From positions 1 through 64,000 of the forward strand of contig NZ_AVQK01000026.1 in NCBI RefSeq assembly GCF_001401755.1: a stretch of DNA of 64,000 nucleotides, in the 5' to 3' direction. A model generated the notes under the pieces. The model saw only the letters and a program-made list of their open reading frames with translations. It made no database searches and was not told the origin of the DNA. Both the position numbers and the translations under genes were made by a program. Position 1 is the stretch's first letter; the number at the start of each line of letters is the position of its first letter. This DNA is from Aquimarina longa SW024. GTDB taxonomy: Bacteria; Bacteroidota; Bacteroidia; Flavobacteriales; Flavobacteriaceae. Shown one piece after another: positions 62,751 to 64,000 of the stretch.

Positions 62751-64000
62751 CTATTGTAGATTAAGGTAATCAATTGCAAGCTGAGACATTACTTTAACAC
62801 CCAATACTAAACCACGTTCATCGATATAAAATTCTGGTGTATGATGAGATGGAGCGTTATGTGTTTGTGGAGATTTTCCTCCTAAAAAGAAATAAAACCC
62901 AGGTACTTTTTCTTGGAAGAAAGAGAAATCTTCACCTCCAGTAGTTGCTTTTGATAAAAAAACATTTTTTTTACCAGCTATATTGTATAAAGTAGGTAAC
63001 ATCTTTTTGACAAGATTAGGGTCATTATAGGTTATAGATGTATTATTCTGAAATGTTATAGTTGCTTCTCCACCATAAGTTTTTGCTATAGAAGGCACCA
63101 TTTCATTCATACGCTTAATGATTAATGCTCTCATAGACGGATCTAGAGTACGCACTGTACCGATCATTTCTGCATTATTAGGGATAATATTAAATCGTAC
63201 ACCACTCGTAATTTTTCCTACAGTAATTACTGCTGCTTCATTTACTAGGGGAGCTTCTCTGCTAATAATAGTTTGTAAGCCATCAATGATTTTGGCAGAG
63301 ATTAATATAGGGTCAACTCCTGACCATGGTGCAGAACCATGAGTTTGTTTTCCTTTTACATTAATAACAAATCGTTCTACAGCTGCCATAGTTCCGCCTG
63401 GTTTATATCTAATTTTACCGATTTCTGTTCCAGAATTAATGTGTAGTCCAAATATTGCATCTACATCAGGTTTTTTTAATACTCCTTCTTTTATCATTAG
63501 TTTAGCACCTCCTTCTTCTCCAGGTGGTGGACCTTCTTCTGCTGGTTGAAAAATAAATTTAACGGTACCATTTATTTTATTTTTATGCTTTGTAAGTACT
63601 TCTGCAACTCCCATTAATATCGCAGTATGAGTATCATGTCCACATGCATGACTAACTCCCACTTCTGTATTTAAAAAAGTAGTTTTTACTATTGATTTAA
63701 AAGGAACGTCTGTTTTTTCTGTTACGGGTAATGCATCGATGTCTGCTCTAAGTGCTACTGTTTTTCCTTCTGTTTTTCCTTTAAGAATAGCTACAACACC
63801 TGTTTTTGCAACATTTTCGGTTACTTCTAGCCCTAAACTTTTAAGATGTTTTGCAATTTTTTTAGCAGTTTTAAACTCTCGGTTAGAAAGTTCAGGGTTC
63901 TGATGAAAATCTCGCCTCCATTCAATTACTTTTGACTCTACTTGTATTGCGGATTTATTAATTTCTGAATCAATTTGTTGTGCTTGTAGTGAACAAATGT
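62751..64000 (-). CDS. M20 family amidohydrolase, exported, N-terminus beyond the window
   Basis: The frame runs open to the window end, so the gene is partial: about 416 residues are seen. The translation at the edge, 'ICSLQAQQIDSEINK', looks like the end of a signal peptide with cleavage near Ala-Gln. 'WRRDFHQNPELS', 'LRADIDALPVTE' and 'GVSHACGHDTHTA' are the metal-binding motifs, with 'FIFQPAEEGPP' and 'GGEDFSFF' further on. These match the IAA-amino acid hydrolase/hippurate hydrolase group of M20D, which cut amide bonds of N-acyl amino acids. An internal Met at 63662 is not the start, as the catalytic half would be lost. Confidence 0.9.
   Translation of the reverse strand, partial: ICSLQAQQIDSEINKSAIQVESKVIEWRRDFHQNPELSNREFKTAKKIAKHLKSLGLEVTENVAKTGVVAILKGKTEGKTVALRADIDALPVTEKTDVPFKSIVKTTFLNTEVGVSHACGHDTHTAILMGVAEVLTKHKNKINGTVKFIFQPAEEGPPPGEEGGAKLMIKEGVLKKPDVDAIFGLHINSGTEIGKIRYKPGGTMAAVERFVINVKGKQTHGSAPWSGVDPILISAKIIDGLQTIISREAPLVNEAAVITVGKITSGVRFNIIPNNAEMIGTVRTLDPSMRALIIKRMNEMVPSIAKTYGGEATITFQNNTSITYNDPNLVKKMLPTLYNIAGKKNVFLSKATTGGEDFSFFQEKVPGFYFFLGGKSPQTHNAPSHHTPEFYIDERGLVLGVKVMSQLAIDYLNLQ

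Noticed and set aside
1-64000. CRISPR arrays, tRNA or rRNA genes, and prophage
   Set aside because: No regularly spaced repeats, no T-loop consensus with a cloverleaf, no ribosomal sequence and no phage structural genes were seen on either strand by eye.

Overview
The window looks like a chromosomal segment from a marine member of the family Flavobacteriaceae (Bacteroidota); an Aquimarina-like organism is my best guess, from recall rather than any search. The reasons are the very AT-rich DNA, the TAnnTTTG type -7 promoter elements, surface-lipoprotein signals (Cys followed by acidic residues), a type IX secretion C-terminal domain, a 6S RNA of the flavobacterial kind beside zapA, and families largely confined to this group (DUF6048/DUF6452, CCC-motif membrane proteins, TssD-type Hcp, DUF2911).

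Layout. 0.2-5.5 kb: a DinB-like protein, a lone lanthipeptide-like precursor, an operon of methyltransferase, ZIP metal transporter and DUF4268 protein, an RNA methyltransferase, and a MerC-like membrane protein behind a palindromic operator. 5.5-14.7 kb: rlmD and two envelope proteins, rocD, two copies of a CCC-motif/DUF2752 membrane-protein cassette, a Smr-domain protein, and two related surface lipoproteins. 14.8-25.2 kb: cysteine desulfurase, a TonB-dependent receptor with an M23 peptidase, a galactofuranosyltransferase-like gene divergent from glf, then a ZapB-like protein, zapA, 6S RNA and rny. 25.3-26.7 kb: one intact IS256-family element with terminal inverted repeats and an 8-bp target duplication. 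27-45 kb: mostly core genes (clpC, gyrA plus a TPR protein, pheT, pta-ackA) with a second DinB protein, a DUF2314-ankyrin protein, a TlpA-like lipoprotein and a DUF2911 protein.

44.8-52.4 kb is the accessory part. It holds three tandem cysteine-rich peptides with double-glycine-type leaders, a large secreted endonuclease I, an alpha/beta-hydrolase, a third DinB protein, and a cassette of TssD (type VI tube protein), a putative toxic effector and a small four-helix membrane protein that is probably its immunity partner. This cassette is the most likely new system in the window. 52.7-64 kb: recG, an M1 aminopeptidase with a patatin-like protein, a lipoprotein esterase with a small barrel protein and a Crp/Fnr regulator, a peptidase E remnant, a membrane-anchored protein, an FMN-binding glutamate synthase-like protein, and a secreted M20 amidohydrolase cut by the window end.

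There is no rRNA gene, no recognisable tRNA, no CRISPR array and no prophage. Many transcription units end in clear hairpin terminators, listed individually.
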